NCBI GenBank assembly: GCA_946999645.1
Contig: CAMQDS010000018.1
Location: forward strand, 1 to 23,112
Direction: 5' to 3'
Length of the DNA stretch: 23,112 bases
Source of the DNA: an uncultured Bacteroidales bacterium
GTDB taxonomy: Bacteria; Bacteroidota; Bacteroidia; Bacteroidales; UBA932
Part shown: one piece after another, positions 14,110-22,417 of the stretch
How the letters are laid out: each line of letters starts with the position of its first letter
Position numbering within the stretch: position 1 is the first letter of the stretch
Translations under genes and position numbers: made by a program
Notes under the pieces: model-generated
Told to the model about the DNA's origin: nothing
The model's database searches: none
The model's input: only the letters and a program-made list of their open reading frames with translations

Positions 14110-15296
14110 TGAGAAGAATTGCCGCTGATTATATTTATACTTTAGAAGCCGATAGTCCTATTAAAAACGGATTTGTCGAAGTTGATAAAGATGGGACTAT
14201 ACTTAATTTTGGGGTTTGCGATGATGTCAAATCTGAACCCGAATATTATAGAGGAGCAATTATTCCTGGTTTGGTTAATACACATTGCCATGTTGAATTA
14301 TCTTACTTATGGAGGAAATTTCATAAGGGAACGGGGATGGCAGGGTTTATTGACCAGATAAATGCTCTAAGGGATAATAAATCAAAAGTTGAAAAACTAT
14401 CTGATATAGAGTGTTGGATGCAAATAATGTGGGAGAGAGGTGTTTCCGCTATGGGAGATATCAGTAATTGTGATGATTCTTTTGAAATTAAATCCCAGTC
14501 AAAAATATATACGAGGACATTTCTTGAAGTTTTTGGAACAGAGCCAGAGGATTGTGACAATGTAATACGTTCTGTACTAAAACTTCAACAGGAGGCTGTT
14601 AAATATGGATTGGATGCAGCTCCTACACCTCATTCTTGTTATACAATGAGTCCTGAATTGCTTTCTGCTTCATCTGCCGAAGGACTTAAATCAGGTTTCC
14701 TTTCTTTCCATTCTGAAGAGTCGATTGAGGAAGAAGAAATGCTTATTTCAGGAACTGGAAAAATGTATGAAAACAGGAGAAATGCAGGTATGAGTACTCC
14801 TCCAGTAGTTGGAAAATCATCTCTATTATATTTTATTGATAGGCTAAAAGAGGCAAAACTACCGCCATACGATGAACATATATTGCTTGTTCATGAAGTT
14901 TGTATGAATCAAGAAGGAATAGATGCTGTGAAATCAGTTATGAATCATCCGTTTATTGCCTTATGTCCATTGTCTAATATATTTATTCATAATGTATTGC
15001 CTCCTATAAAACTTATGCGTGACAATAAGTTGAAAATCACAATTGGTACGGATTCTTTGTCAAGTAATGATGATCTTAATCCTGTCAAAGAAATATTCTG
15101 CATACAAGAAAATTTCCAAGACATTACTTTAAATGAAATTTTAAGCTGGGCATGTCTGAATGGAGCTGAATTTTTGAAAAAAGACGATCTATTAGGTAGT
15201 ATTAAGAAAGGTAAAAAACCAGGAATTGTATTAATTGATCATCTTGATAAGAATGGTTCTCTTACCGTTACAAGTGTTTCTAAAAGAATAATATAG
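14109..15296 (+). CDS. Metal-dependent amidohydrolase (cytosine/adenosine deaminase-like)
   Basis: This is a cytoplasmic enzyme of the amidohydrolase superfamily, 395 aa. Metal and catalytic residues seen: H59 and H61 in VNTHCHVELS, H175 in APTPHSCY, H201 in SFHSEES, H262 in LVHEVC, and D315 in IGTDSLSSN. The pattern fits the group that includes S-adenosylhomocysteine/methylthioadenosine deaminase, guanine deaminase and aminofutalosine deaminase; the true substrate is not evident. It is translationally coupled to the DUF4296 gene and lies 5 nt before the radical SAM gene. Confidence 0.85.
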   Translation: MRRIAADYIYTLEADSPIKNGFVEVDKDGTILNFGVCDDVKSEPEYYRGAIIPGLVNTHCHVELSYLWRKFHKGTGMAGFIDQINALRDNKSKVEKLSDIECWMQIMWERGVSAMGDISNCDDSFEIKSQSKIYTRTFLEVFGTEPEDCDNVIRSVLKLQQEAVKYGLDAAPTPHSCYTMSPELLSASSAEGLKSGFLSFHSEESIEEEEMLISGTGKMYENRRNAGMSTPPVVGKSSLLYFIDRLKEAKLPPYDEHILLVHEVCMNQEGIDAVKSVMNHPFIALCPLSNIFIHNVLPPIKLMRDNKLKITIGTDSLSSNDDLNPVKEIFCIQENFQDITLNEILSWACLNGAEFLKKDDLLGSIKKGKKPGIVLIDHLDKNGSLTVTSVSKRII

Positions 15297-15301
15297 GGAT
15301 A

Positions 15302-16057
15302 ATGCTACGAGAAGAATTGGTTTTCGGCCCTATACATAGTCGGCGTTTAGGCTCTTCTTTAGGTATAAATCTTTTGCCTACTAAAGGAAAATTGTGTAAT
15401 TTTGATTGCATTTATTGCGAGTGCGGTTGGAATAAGGATGGAAAGGGAGATTATCGTCTTCCAAAATCCACTGAATTTAGAGTAGTTTTGGAAAAGAAAT
15501 TGATTGAATGTCTCGATGCTGGTGAGCATATTGACTCAGTTACTTTTTCTGGTGATGGCGAGCCTACTTTAAATCCTGATTTTCCACAAATTATTGATAT
15601 AACAATAGAATTGGGGCATAAATATTATCCGAATGCTAAAATTTCCGTTCTTTCCAATGCAACGCGTGTAGGATGTCAGGAAGTCTTTGAGGCACTAAAA
15701 AAAGTGGATAATCCGATTATGAAAATAGATGCTCCTACAGATGCTTTAGTGAGATTGATTAACAATCCGGCACCAGGATATAAGGTTGCGGAAGTAATCA
15801 AAAATCTGAAGAAATTTAATGGTGATTTTATTCTTCAGACAATGTTCCTCAAAAGTCCTGAATTTGATTCGTCATCACCTGAGGTTCTGGACAGATGGAT
15901 GGATATAGTTAGAGAACTAAACCCCAGAGAGGTTATGGTGTACACCTTAGATAGAGAAGCACCTATGGCAGGCTTACATAAGTTTACTGCTGAGCAAATG
16001 TTAAAAATGGTACAACCACTTATAAAAGAGCAATTTAATATACAAATCAGAGGATAA
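15302..16057 (+). CDS. Radical SAM protein (COG0731-like)
   Basis: A 251-residue radical SAM protein. The [4Fe-4S] cluster motif CxxxCxxC is at C32, C36 and C39 (LCNFDCIYCEC), with an extra C41. TFSGDGEPTLNPDF (GGE-like motif) follows. The family resembles COG0731, related to wyosine-type enzymes, but the archaeal tRNA substrate does not exist in bacteria and the bacterial role is unknown. It sits 12 nt before deoC in the same operon. Confidence 0.85.
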   Translation: MLREELVFGPIHSRRLGSSLGINLLPTKGKLCNFDCIYCECGWNKDGKGDYRLPKSTEFRVVLEKKLIECLDAGEHIDSVTFSGDGEPTLNPDFPQIIDITIELGHKYYPNAKISVLSNATRVGCQEVFEALKKVDNPIMKIDAPTDALVRLINNPAPGYKVAEVIKNLKKFNGDFILQTMFLKSPEFDSSSPEVLDRWMDIVRELNPREVMVYTLDREAPMAGLHKFTAEQMLKMVQPLIKEQFNIQIRG

Positions 16058-16069
16058 TGTAACAAAATT

Positions 16070-16963
16070 ATGGAAGATTTATACACTAAATATGGGTATG
16101 TTCCTGATAAGGAAGCAATTACAAGAAGTTTAGATATAATTGCAGGCAATCTTGAAAACATAGTTTCTAACCAAGTACTGAAAGAATGTTTCTCATTAAT
16201 GGATCAAACATCTTTGAGTACAACTGATACGGAAGACACAATAGCAAAGTTTACAGAAAAGGTCAATGCTTTTCACGAAGAATATCCGGCTTACCCTATT
16301 CCGGCATCTATATGTGTATATCCTAATTTGGTCTCTGTAGTAAAAAAATATAAAAGTTCTAATGAGCTGCATATTACAGCTGTTTCAGGTTGTTTCCCTA
16401 CATCACAGAGCTTTATTGAGGTTAAACTAAAGGAGTGCGAAATGGCAGTTGAAGCCGGGGCAGATGAAATAGATATTGTACTTGCACTTAATTCTTTCCT
16501 TGCTGGAAATTACAATAAAGCAGGTGATGAAATTAGGCAAATTCGTGAGTGTATAGACAGAACTGCAGCTAAAGAAGGAAGAAAGGTTGTTTTAAAAGTT
16601 ATTTTGGAAACAGGACTTTTGGTTACACCTGAGAAAATTGCCAATGCTTCATTCCTTGCTATGGAAAGTGGTGCAGACTTTATTAAGACATCCACAGGAA
16701 AAGTTGAGGTAAATGCAACACCAATGGCATCTTATGTAATGTGTCAATGTATTAAGAAGTTCTACGAAAAGACTGGGAAGAAAGTAGGGTTTAAGGCTGC
16801 AGGAGGAGTTTCTACCGCAATGGATGCTGTATGTTACTATTCTATTGTATCTACTTTGTTAGGTAAAGACTGGTTGAATAAATCTCTATTCCGTTTTGGA
16901 GTAAGTCGACTTGCCAATAATCTATTATCGGCAATAGAGCAAAAAACAGTATCTTTCTTTTAA
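16070..16963 (+). CDS. deoC: Deoxyribose-phosphate aldolase
   Basis: DeoC cleaves 2-deoxyribose 5-phosphate to acetaldehyde and glyceraldehyde 3-phosphate in deoxynucleoside catabolism. The 297-residue enzyme shows D45 (MDQTSL), D135 (EIDIVL), K176 (VVLKVILETGLL), the Schiff-base lysine K206 in FIKTSTGK, and K242 in GFKAAGGV. It is the last gene of the run from pheT and is followed by a strong terminator. Confidence 0.96.
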   Translation: MEDLYTKYGYVPDKEAITRSLDIIAGNLENIVSNQVLKECFSLMDQTSLSTTDTEDTIAKFTEKVNAFHEEYPAYPIPASICVYPNLVSVVKKYKSSNELHITAVSGCFPTSQSFIEVKLKECEMAVEAGADEIDIVLALNSFLAGNYNKAGDEIRQIRECIDRTAAKEGRKVVLKVILETGLLVTPEKIANASFLAMESGADFIKTSTGKVEVNATPMASYVMCQCIKKFYEKTGKKVGFKAAGGVSTAMDAVCYYSIVSTLLGKDWLNKSLFRFGVSRLANNLLSAIEQKTVSFF

Positions 16964-17012
16964 CCTAATAAAACGGATAAATAATATAATAACTTAATAA
17001 TAAGAACTTTGT

Positions 17013-17045
17013 AAAGTTTATATACGAAAATTTCATATAAACTTT
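17013..17045. repeat. 11-bp perfect hairpin
   Basis: AAAGTTTATAT (17013-17023) and ATATAAACTTT (17035-17045) are perfect inverse complements around an 11-nt loop. It is AT-only apart from one pair and could act as a protein-binding palindrome or as part of the nested intergenic structure. Confidence 0.65.
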
Positions 17046-17059
17046 TATTTAAATTACTT

Positions 17060-17094
17060 AAAATTCCTTCTGAACAGTGTTTAGGAGGAATTTT
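17060..17094 (+). terminator. Terminator after deoC
   Basis: AAAATTCCTTCTGAAC (17060-17075) pairs with GTTTAGGAGGAATTTT (17079-17094) over 16 bp, including two G-U pairs, with an AGT loop. The arm ends in a T-rich tract. The A-rich left arm may make it bidirectional. Confidence 0.8.
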
Positions 17095-17116
17095 ATGATT
17101 TTATCCGTTTCCTTTA

Positions 17117-17145
17117 TTGAAAACGGAACGGGTGACATAGTTTTG
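17117..17145 (+). promoter_or_regulatory. Promoter for the metallopeptidase-DUF3575-Mfa2-like operon
   Basis: TAGTTTTG (17138-17145) is a perfect TAnnTTTG match, with TTG (17117-17119) 18 bp upstream as a -33 candidate. Transcription would begin about 10 nt before the ATG at 17162, a very short leader. Confidence 0.5.
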
Positions 17146-17161
17146 TAGAAAAACATAAACT

Positions 17162-18742
17162 ATGAAAAACAAAAAAGAACTATTTATCATTCTGATTGCA
17201 TTAATTACGTTATCTTGCTCAAAAGATCATGCAACAATCAGTACTCAGGAGGATGATTCCACTGCTGAAACCGTTTCTCATGAAATGATTGTCTTAGGAG
17301 AACAACTTGAAGACCCATATTCTGTAAAGAATATTACAAAAGCGGTAGCAGATATTTATCCCACGAGGGCAGCAAGAGTAGATGTGCATCCTACTGACGT
17401 GTATCTAAGATTTCTGCCAGCAAATGAGAAAGAGTATGATTATCTCAAATCTTTAGGTATTGAAATGCTCGATCACCCATTAGATTATAAGATAATTAAG
17501 GATGGAGATTATTATCACGATCCTGCATTGCCGCAAAACGTGGTTACATGGCAGTATTGTGTGGTTCCGCATGACTTTAAAATTCCTGAGAACATTAAGC
17601 ATGAGATACTTGATCGTTGTTTTATCCCAGAACATTCCAGGACGCGTGCAGAAAACGAAGGTATTGATTGGGAAGCTGTGGAAGCTCAGTCATATAAACT
17701 AACTGGGAATGCTGAACTTTTAGTTCCTAAGACAAAAGGAGGACAATCTAAACCGGAAGGAAGAATAACTATAGTCGATGATAAATATGCTGATGGAAAG
17801 CCTTTTGGAGTGGCAGGAGTTAAAGTAGTATGTAATAGTTTTGTCAAGTTTTCATCTGCCTATACAAATAGAGATGGATACTATTCTATACCAAAGTCAT
17901 ACTTTACAAAAGTAAGGTACCGTCTGCTCTTTACTAATTCCAAGGGCTTTTCAATAGGGTTTAATAAGATATTGGTTCCTGCATCTACTTCTACTTTGGG
18001 TAGAAAAGAACCTACAGGCCTCGATGTAGTCATTAATCGCAATTCTGAACGTAAACTTTTCAGTAGATGCGTAGTGAATAATGCTGCTTATGATTATATA
18101 TCAAGGTGTTCTGCAGATGATATGAATCTTCCTCTTCCTCCTTCAGATCTAAGAATATGGATTTTCCAAAAATTATCAAGTAGTAGTACAATAATGCTGC
18201 ATCATGGTGCTATAGTTGATAAAGTATTGGTTGGAAAATATTTAGGATGTTTCTCTTTTGTTGTAAAATGGTTCCTTCCAGATTTGACACTTGGGCTTTC
18301 TGATTCTGATGATTATGCTTCTATTTATGCAGTTACTACCCATGAAATGGCACACACAAGTCATTTTTCGAGGGTCGGAAAAGAGTACTGGTATAATTAC
18401 GCTAATTATATAGTGTCTTCTTTTATAACAAGTGGAGGCGTCGCTTATGGTGATGGAAGTAATAGATTTGCAGGTCATTGTGAGATAGGCGAGACATGGG
18501 CATATTTTATGGAAAATCTCATTTACAATCAGAGATATGGGGGGACTATGATTAAATATGGATTAAATTATTGGTTTAAACCTCAGCTATTTAAGTCTTT
18601 ATATGACCGTGGTCTTTCACTTTCCAAAATAATAAATGCCTTGGATGCAGATGTGACTGATAGAGATGAATTAAGGAGGAGATTGGTGTCCCGTTATCCT
18701 GAAAACGCAGCAATGATAGAACAGATATTCAGACGATATTAA
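17162..18742 (+). CDS. Lipoprotein with HEMAH zinc metallopeptidase-like motif
   Basis: This is a 526-residue predicted lipoprotein: signal peptide MKNKKELFIILIALITLSC with lipidation cysteine C19, so it is likely anchored in the outer membrane. The N-terminal third (about 35-190) is a region I do not recognise by name. About 199-275 looks like a carboxypeptidase-regulatory type beta-sandwich (GRITIVDDKYADGKPFGVAGV, YTNRDGYYSIPKSY). The C-terminal part has H394-E-M-A-H398, a zincin HExxH motif, followed by GHCEIGETWAYF with E441 and E444 as possible third ligands. No experimental activity is known to me. It is the first gene of a three-gene operon; the next begins one base after its stop. Protease function is inferred from the motif alone. 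Confidence 0.7.
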   Translation: MKNKKELFIILIALITLSCSKDHATISTQEDDSTAETVSHEMIVLGEQLEDPYSVKNITKAVADIYPTRAARVDVHPTDVYLRFLPANEKEYDYLKSLGIEMLDHPLDYKIIKDGDYYHDPALPQNVVTWQYCVVPHDFKIPENIKHEILDRCFIPEHSRTRAENEGIDWEAVEAQSYKLTGNAELLVPKTKGGQSKPEGRITIVDDKYADGKPFGVAGVKVVCNSFVKFSSAYTNRDGYYSIPKSYFTKVRYRLLFTNSKGFSIGFNKILVPASTSTLGRKEPTGLDVVINRNSERKLFSRCVVNNAAYDYISRCSADDMNLPLPPSDLRIWIFQKLSSSSTIMLHHGAIVDKVLVGKYLGCFSFVVKWFLPDLTLGLSDSDDYASIYAVTTHEMAHTSHFSRVGKEYWYNYANYIVSSFITSGGVAYGDGSNRFAGHCEIGETWAYFMENLIYNQRYGGTMIKYGLNYWFKPQLFKSLYDRGLSLSKIINALDADVTDRDELRRRLVSRYPENAAMIEQIFRRY

Positions 18743-18743
18743 T

Positions 18744-19313
18744 ATGAAAAGGTATTATTTTATTTTAACGATACTGATATTTGGTCTTTTGTTTAAAACT
18801 AATATTTCAAAGTCCAGAGAATTTGCAGTTACCTCAAATTTTTTACAATATCTCAATCTTGGAACACTTAATGCTGAAGCATCTATCTCTGTATCAAGAC
18901 ATTGGAGTTTTATTACCGGTGCTTTGTATAATCCGTTTTATTTTAAATTTAATTCTGGTGAAAAAGAAGTAAATAATAGGCAGCGGACATTTAATATTGG
19001 AACAAGATTTTGGCCTTGGCATGTTTATTCAGGATGGTGGATTTGTGGTAAAACCCAATATCAGGAATATAATTTTGGAGGAGTTTATAACAAAAGTACA
19101 CGAGAAGGTGATAGGTTTGGTGCAGGTATCAGTGCAGGATATTCTTATATGCTTGGAAAACATTTTAATTTGGAATTTGGCGCAGGACTATGGAGCGGAC
19201 TTGATATATACAGAGTGTATTCTTGTCCAAGATGTGGAATTACATTAAAGAACGGTAGAAAGTGGTTTGTGCTTCCCGATAATATTACATTGGCGCTTAG
19301 TTATATATTTTAG
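18744..19313 (+). CDS. DUF3575 outer-membrane beta-barrel-like protein
   Basis: A 189-residue secreted protein with an N-terminal signal sequence (about 1-25) and alternating aromatic beta-strands (RHWSFITGALYNPFYF, FGAGISAGYSYMLG, FNLEFGAGLWSG). It ends in ITLALSYIF, an aromatic C-terminus typical of outer-membrane barrels. This fits DUF3575, a Bacteroidota family repeatedly found in loci for fimbria-like surface structures beside FimB/Mfa2-type lipoproteins. A CPRCG pair lies near the C-terminus. It is separated by one base from the metallopeptidase gene and five from the next gene. Confidence 0.8.
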   Translation: MKRYYFILTILIFGLLFKTNISKSREFAVTSNFLQYLNLGTLNAEASISVSRHWSFITGALYNPFYFKFNSGEKEVNNRQRTFNIGTRFWPWHVYSGWWICGKTQYQEYNFGGVYNKSTREGDRFGAGISAGYSYMLGKHFNLEFGAGLWSGLDIYRVYSCPRCGITLKNGRKWFVLPDNITLALSYIF

Positions 19314-19318
19314 TTATT

Positions 19319-20134
19319 ATGGACAAAAATTTTCCTGTCTTTCTATTGGTATGGCTTTTAATAAGCACTCTCTCTGGCTGTTCCGTTAAGGAAGACAGGA
19401 ATACTTGTCCTTGTCAGGTTAAAATGGATATGAGAGCCTTAAAAGAGATAAAGAACCTATCTACTGTTTTATTGGTTGGATATAGTGATGATAAATTGGT
19501 TTTTTCGGATACTTTAAATCCTAAAGAAATTCCAGATATGTATGAAAAAACTTTTCCTCAAGGAGAAATAGTCATAGGTTGTTTTATGCCACCTGCTTCT
19601 GTTACAGATATTTCATGTATGGGTAAGAGAAAGTTAAAAGGTTTGATTGATATAAAAGAGGGAAGAGAGTGTCCTCCTGTTTTTATGGGGATTTCTCTGC
19701 TTCAGCGCACAAATGAAATTATTAATCATAAAGTCGAGTTACATAAAAATTATTGTCGTTTAACATTAAATATTCTGAATATAGACAATTTTAATCCGTA
19801 TATATACAAACTTACCAGTTCTGTAAATGGATATGCCTGGAATGGTACTCCGTCAAGAGGGACTTTTTATGTAAATAAAAGAGTTCTTAATTATTCCAAA
19901 GATTTTTCTGTTTATCTTCCTCGACAGATTGATAATTCGTTAATGCTTCATATTATAGATGATAAAGAAGAAGTGAAAAGTTTTGCTATTGGAGAATATA
20001 TTGAGGCAAGAGGATATGATTGGAAAGCTTCAGACCTGGATGATTTAGAGTTGACTTTGGATTTTACAAGTACTGATATCACTGTTAATGTGGATAGGTG
20101 GTCAAAGAAAAAATATCTTGACATTTTAATGTAG
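19319..20134 (+). CDS. FimB/Mfa2-like lipoprotein
   Basis: A 271-residue lipoprotein with a textbook lipobox LSGC (18-21). The following VKEDRNTCPCQVKMDM resembles the D-R-x-x-C-P start of FimB/Mfa2 fimbrial anchor proteins. The rest is beta-rich (ALxEIKNLSTVLLVGYSDDKLVF, ITVNVDRW near the end), fitting two transthyretin-like domains. In Porphyromonas, Mfa2/FimB anchor and terminate type V fimbriae. No fimbrillin stalk gene follows here; the next feature is a tRNA. Family assignment is tentative because divergence is high. Confidence 0.6.
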   Translation: MDKNFPVFLLVWLLISTLSGCSVKEDRNTCPCQVKMDMRALKEIKNLSTVLLVGYSDDKLVFSDTLNPKEIPDMYEKTFPQGEIVIGCFMPPASVTDISCMGKRKLKGLIDIKEGRECPPVFMGISLLQRTNEIINHKVELHKNYCRLTLNILNIDNFNPYIYKLTSSVNGYAWNGTPSRGTFYVNKRVLNYSKDFSVYLPRQIDNSLMLHIIDDKEEVKSFAIGEYIEARGYDWKASDLDDLELTLDFTSTDITVNVDRWSKKKYLDILM

Positions 20135-20149
20135 ATAGATAATATTTTG

Positions 20150-20157
20150 TATCTTTG
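20150..20157 (+). promoter_or_regulatory. -7 box for tRNA-Leu
   Basis: TATCTTTG matches TAnnTTTG and lies 13 bp before the mature tRNA 5' end. It sits just downstream of the preceding lipoprotein stop. Confidence 0.55.
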
Positions 20158-20170
20158 CGGTCTATTCTGA

Positions 20171-20254
20171 GCGCGGGTGGCGAAATTGGTAGACGCGCTA
20201 CTCTCAGAAGGTAGTGCCTATTTTGGCGTGGCAGTTCGACTCTGCTCTCGCGCA
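20171..20254 (+). tRNA. tRNA-Leu (anticodon CAG)
   Basis: The acceptor stem is GCGCGGG with CTCGCGC, and A at 20254 is the discriminator. The D arm contains GGCGAAATTGGTAGACGC. The anticodon arm is CTACT-CTCAGAA-GGTAG, giving anticodon CAG, which reads the leucine codon CTG. The long variable arm (TGCC-TATTTT-GGC) is expected for a class II tRNA such as Leu. The T arm is GGCAG-TTCGACT-CTGCT. CCA is not encoded. Confidence 0.97.
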
Positions 20255-20258
20255 CTTA

Positions 20259-20294
20259 TTTAGCCGCTTTGAGGATACATCCAGAGCGGCTAAA
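20259..20294 (+). terminator. Terminator after tRNA-Leu
   Basis: TTTAGCCGCT (20259-20268) and AGCGGCTAAA (20285-20294) form a perfect 10-bp stem, and GGAT/ATCC can pair inside. It starts 4 nt after the tRNA and lies 12 bp beyond the end of the convergent tadA gene, so it may serve both. Confidence 0.75.
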
Positions 20295-20306
20295 TTGCAT
20301 TTAATC

Positions 20307-20741
20307 TTATCTTTTCTTTTTGAAAAATTTAGTGACTATCTCACTACATTCATTGCCTAATACACCGGATTTTATCGTTGTCTTTGGGTGTAGTAATGAA
20401 GGAGAAAATTTTGAATAACCTCGTTTTGGATCTTCCGCCCCATACACTATACTTCCTATTTGCGACCAATTTAAGGCTCCTGCACACATTGGACATGGTT
20501 CGACTGTAACATATAGGGTGCAATCTTCTAAATATTTCCCTCCAATTGCCTCTGTCGCCGATGTAATTGCAATCATTTCAGCATGTGCTGTCGGGTCATG
20601 CAACTTTTCTATCATGTTATGTCCTTTTGCGATTACTCTGCCATTTGCTACAACTACTGCACCTATAGGTACTTCATCTTCATTATAAGCGACTTCTGCT
20701 TCTTTCAAAGCCTCGAGCATAAACTTTTCGTCATTATCCAT
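20307..20741 (-). CDS. tadA: tRNA-specific adenosine deaminase
   Basis: TadA deaminates A34 to inosine in tRNA-Arg(ACG). The 144-residue protein has the zinc-deaminase motifs H53-A-E55 (TAHAEMIAI) and P82-C83-P-M-C86 (EPCPMCAGAL), DEVPIGAVVV at the N-terminus, and a C-terminal helix ending FFKKKR. Length is normal for TadA. Guanine deaminase is the main alternative, but the overall sequence fits TadA better. It is convergent with tRNA-Leu and divergent from the MFS transporter. Confidence 0.88.
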   Translation of the reverse strand: MDNDEKFMLEALKEAEVAYNEDEVPIGAVVVANGRVIAKGHNMIEKLHDPTAHAEMIAITSATEAIGGKYLEDCTLYVTVEPCPMCAGALNWSQIGSIVYGAEDPKRGYSKFSPSLLHPKTTIKSGVLGNECSEIVTKFFKKKR

Positions 20742-20759
20742 TCTCCGTATGTTTAACTT

Positions 20760-20790
20760 TTTGCAAAGATATTAATAATAGGTATTTTTG
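20760..20790 (+). promoter_or_regulatory. Promoter for the GPH symporter gene
   Basis: TTTG (20760-20763), a 19-nt spacer, then TATTTTTG (20783-20790): a complete Bacteroidota -33/-7 pair. The transcript would start about 14 nt before the ATG at 20811. Confidence 0.65.
20764..20771 (-). promoter_or_regulatory. -7 box for tadA
   Basis: On the minus strand this reads TATCTTTG, a perfect TAnnTTTG match 22 bp upstream of the tadA start. It lies inside the spacer of the divergent symporter promoter, so the two polymerases would compete. Confidence 0.5.
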
Positions 20791-20810
20791 CGAATTAGAA
20801 CAAATTGAAA

Positions 20811-22226
20811 ATGGAAAATAAAAATACTATGACTAAAATAACCGAAAAGATAGGCTATGGCCTCGGAGATATGTCCTCATCGATGTTCTGGAAGATATTT
20901 TCCTATTACCTTCCTATATTCTATTCAGATGTATTCGGCCTTAAGCCTGCTCATGCTGCTATTTTGCTGCTGGTTACAAAACTGTATGACGCTGTTTCGG
21001 ATCCAGTTATGGGTATAATTGCAGACCGAACAGAATCTAAGTGGGGGCATTATAGACCGTATTTACTGTGGATTGCAATTCCTTTTGCCATTATTGGGAT
21101 AATGTCGTTCTATACTCCTGACACAAGTTATACTTTTAAACATGTCTATGCTTATGTGACATATATACTTATGATGACAGTATATACAGCAATAAATGTC
21201 CCTTATGGAGCCATGTTGGGTGTTGTATCAGAGTCTTCAAAGGAAAAGTCTGTATTCTCATCATATAGGATGTTTTTTGCTTATATAGGCAGTTTTATTG
21301 CTATGGGAATCTTTGCAATATTTGAAAAGACTATTGTTGGTACAGTTAGAGTAAAGGATGGATTAGAGATTGTAGTTAGGGGGGTAGGGGATGCTTCACC
21401 AATGCAGTGGACTGGAATTGTTTCTATTCTAGCAGCAATATGCGCTGTGTTGTTTATCCTCTGCTTTGCTCTTACACGTGAAAATGTTCATATTGAAAGG
21501 CAGGATAAAGGAAAGTCTTCTATAAAGAAAGATTTAAAAGCCCTTATCTCGAATGTGCCTTGGTGGCTTTTACTTGGAGGTGGAATAGGTCTACTTTTGT
21601 TTGGTTCTATACGAGGTGGTGCAACAGCATATTATTTTTCTAATATATTGGGTACTAATACTATTATAACTTGTGCTGTATTTCTGTTTATAGGAGAAAT
21701 AGCACAGATGTTAGGGGTTGTCTTTGCCGTTCCTATATCAGAGCGTATAGGTAAAAAGACAACTTTTATTGTAGTTCTTATTGCTATTGCAGTGCTTAGT
21801 ACTCTTGTCATGTTTATCCCTGACAATGCTTCAGGATTTTGGATGCTTCTTGCTTTGCAAATACTTATATGTATTGCAATAGGTATTAATTCACCGCTTC
21901 TATGGTCTATGTTTGCGGATGTTGCTGATTATTCGGAATATAAAAACGGTTCATCTTCTACAGGACTTATTTTCTCTTCATCTTCGATGGCACAAAAATT
22001 TGGAGGTGCCTTTGGCGCATTTTTACTTATGCAGGTCTTGGCTATTAGCGGCTATGATAAGGATTTAGCGACACAAGGAACTCAAACATTGGCTGCCATA
22101 AAAGCACTTATGAGTTACATTCCTGCTATAGGTGCATTGTTGGGAGTTATTTGCATTATATTCTATCCTTTGACTTCCTCTAAAATGAAAAAAATACAAG
22201 GTTCACTTTTATCTTCGCGTAAGTAA
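20811..22226 (+). CDS. GPH-family sugar:cation symporter (MFS)
   Basis: A 471-residue inner-membrane transporter with about 12 TM helices. It belongs to the glycoside-pentoside-hexuronide:cation symporters: the N-terminus KIGYGLGDMSSSMFWKIF, DAVSDPVMGIIADRTESKWGHYRPYLLW after TM2, and FADVADYSEYKNG in the C-half are family hallmarks. The substrate is probably a mono- or oligosaccharide released outside or in the periplasm; no glycoside hydrolase is visible nearby. A TTG six bases upstream is in frame, but the ATG at 20811 is preferred. It has its own strong promoter. Confidence 0.9.
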   Translation: MENKNTMTKITEKIGYGLGDMSSSMFWKIFSYYLPIFYSDVFGLKPAHAAILLLVTKLYDAVSDPVMGIIADRTESKWGHYRPYLLWIAIPFAIIGIMSFYTPDTSYTFKHVYAYVTYILMMTVYTAINVPYGAMLGVVSESSKEKSVFSSYRMFFAYIGSFIAMGIFAIFEKTIVGTVRVKDGLEIVVRGVGDASPMQWTGIVSILAAICAVLFILCFALTRENVHIERQDKGKSSIKKDLKALISNVPWWLLLGGGIGLLLFGSIRGGATAYYFSNILGTNTIITCAVFLFIGEIAQMLGVVFAVPISERIGKKTTFIVVLIAIAVLSTLVMFIPDNASGFWMLLALQILICIAIGINSPLLWSMFADVADYSEYKNGSSSTGLIFSSSSMAQKFGGAFGAFLLMQVLAISGYDKDLATQGTQTLAAIKALMSYIPAIGALLGVICIIFYPLTSSKMKKIQGSLLSSRK

Positions 22227-22246
22227 TAGTAACGGGAAAAACAGAA

Positions 22247-22417
22247 ATGAAATATACTTCTTTTTCTTCTAACTTTAGTTCTGGAAGACATCCTGCGGAT
22301 AGTGAAGCGTATAAGGGATATGTATTATATTCTGCCTCTACTGTGCATGGAAGAACAATGTTTTGGAAAGCAAATTTGAATGCAACCAATGTTTTCATAT
22401 GGTTGTTCAACCTATAA
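22247..22417 (+). CDS. Short unrecognised ORF
   Basis: This is a 56-residue frame beginning MKYTSFSSNFSSGRHPADSE, 20 nt after the symporter stop. I do not recognise it. It is polar, has no signal or TM segment, and ends abruptly where a different membrane protein begins. It may be the truncated start of a gene that once followed the symporter. Coding status is uncertain. Confidence 0.35.
   Translation: MKYTSFSSNFSSGRHPADSEAYKGYVLYSASTVHGRTMFWKANLNATNVFIWLFNL

Larger units (their letters stand above)
16971..17110. repeat. 11-bp inverted repeat enclosing two hairpins
   Basis: AAACGGATAAA (16971-16981) and TTTATCCGTTT (17100-17110) are perfect inverse complements. Between them lie two further perfect or near-perfect hairpins (17013-17045 and 17060-17094). 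Nearly the whole 198-bp gap between deoC and the next operon can fold into one nested structure. Confidence 0.7.

Noticed and set aside
18781..19248. Second frames inside the DUF3575 gene (18781-18972, 18997-19248)
   Set aside because: They overlap a convincing secreted barrel protein and have no independent support; no frameshift is needed.
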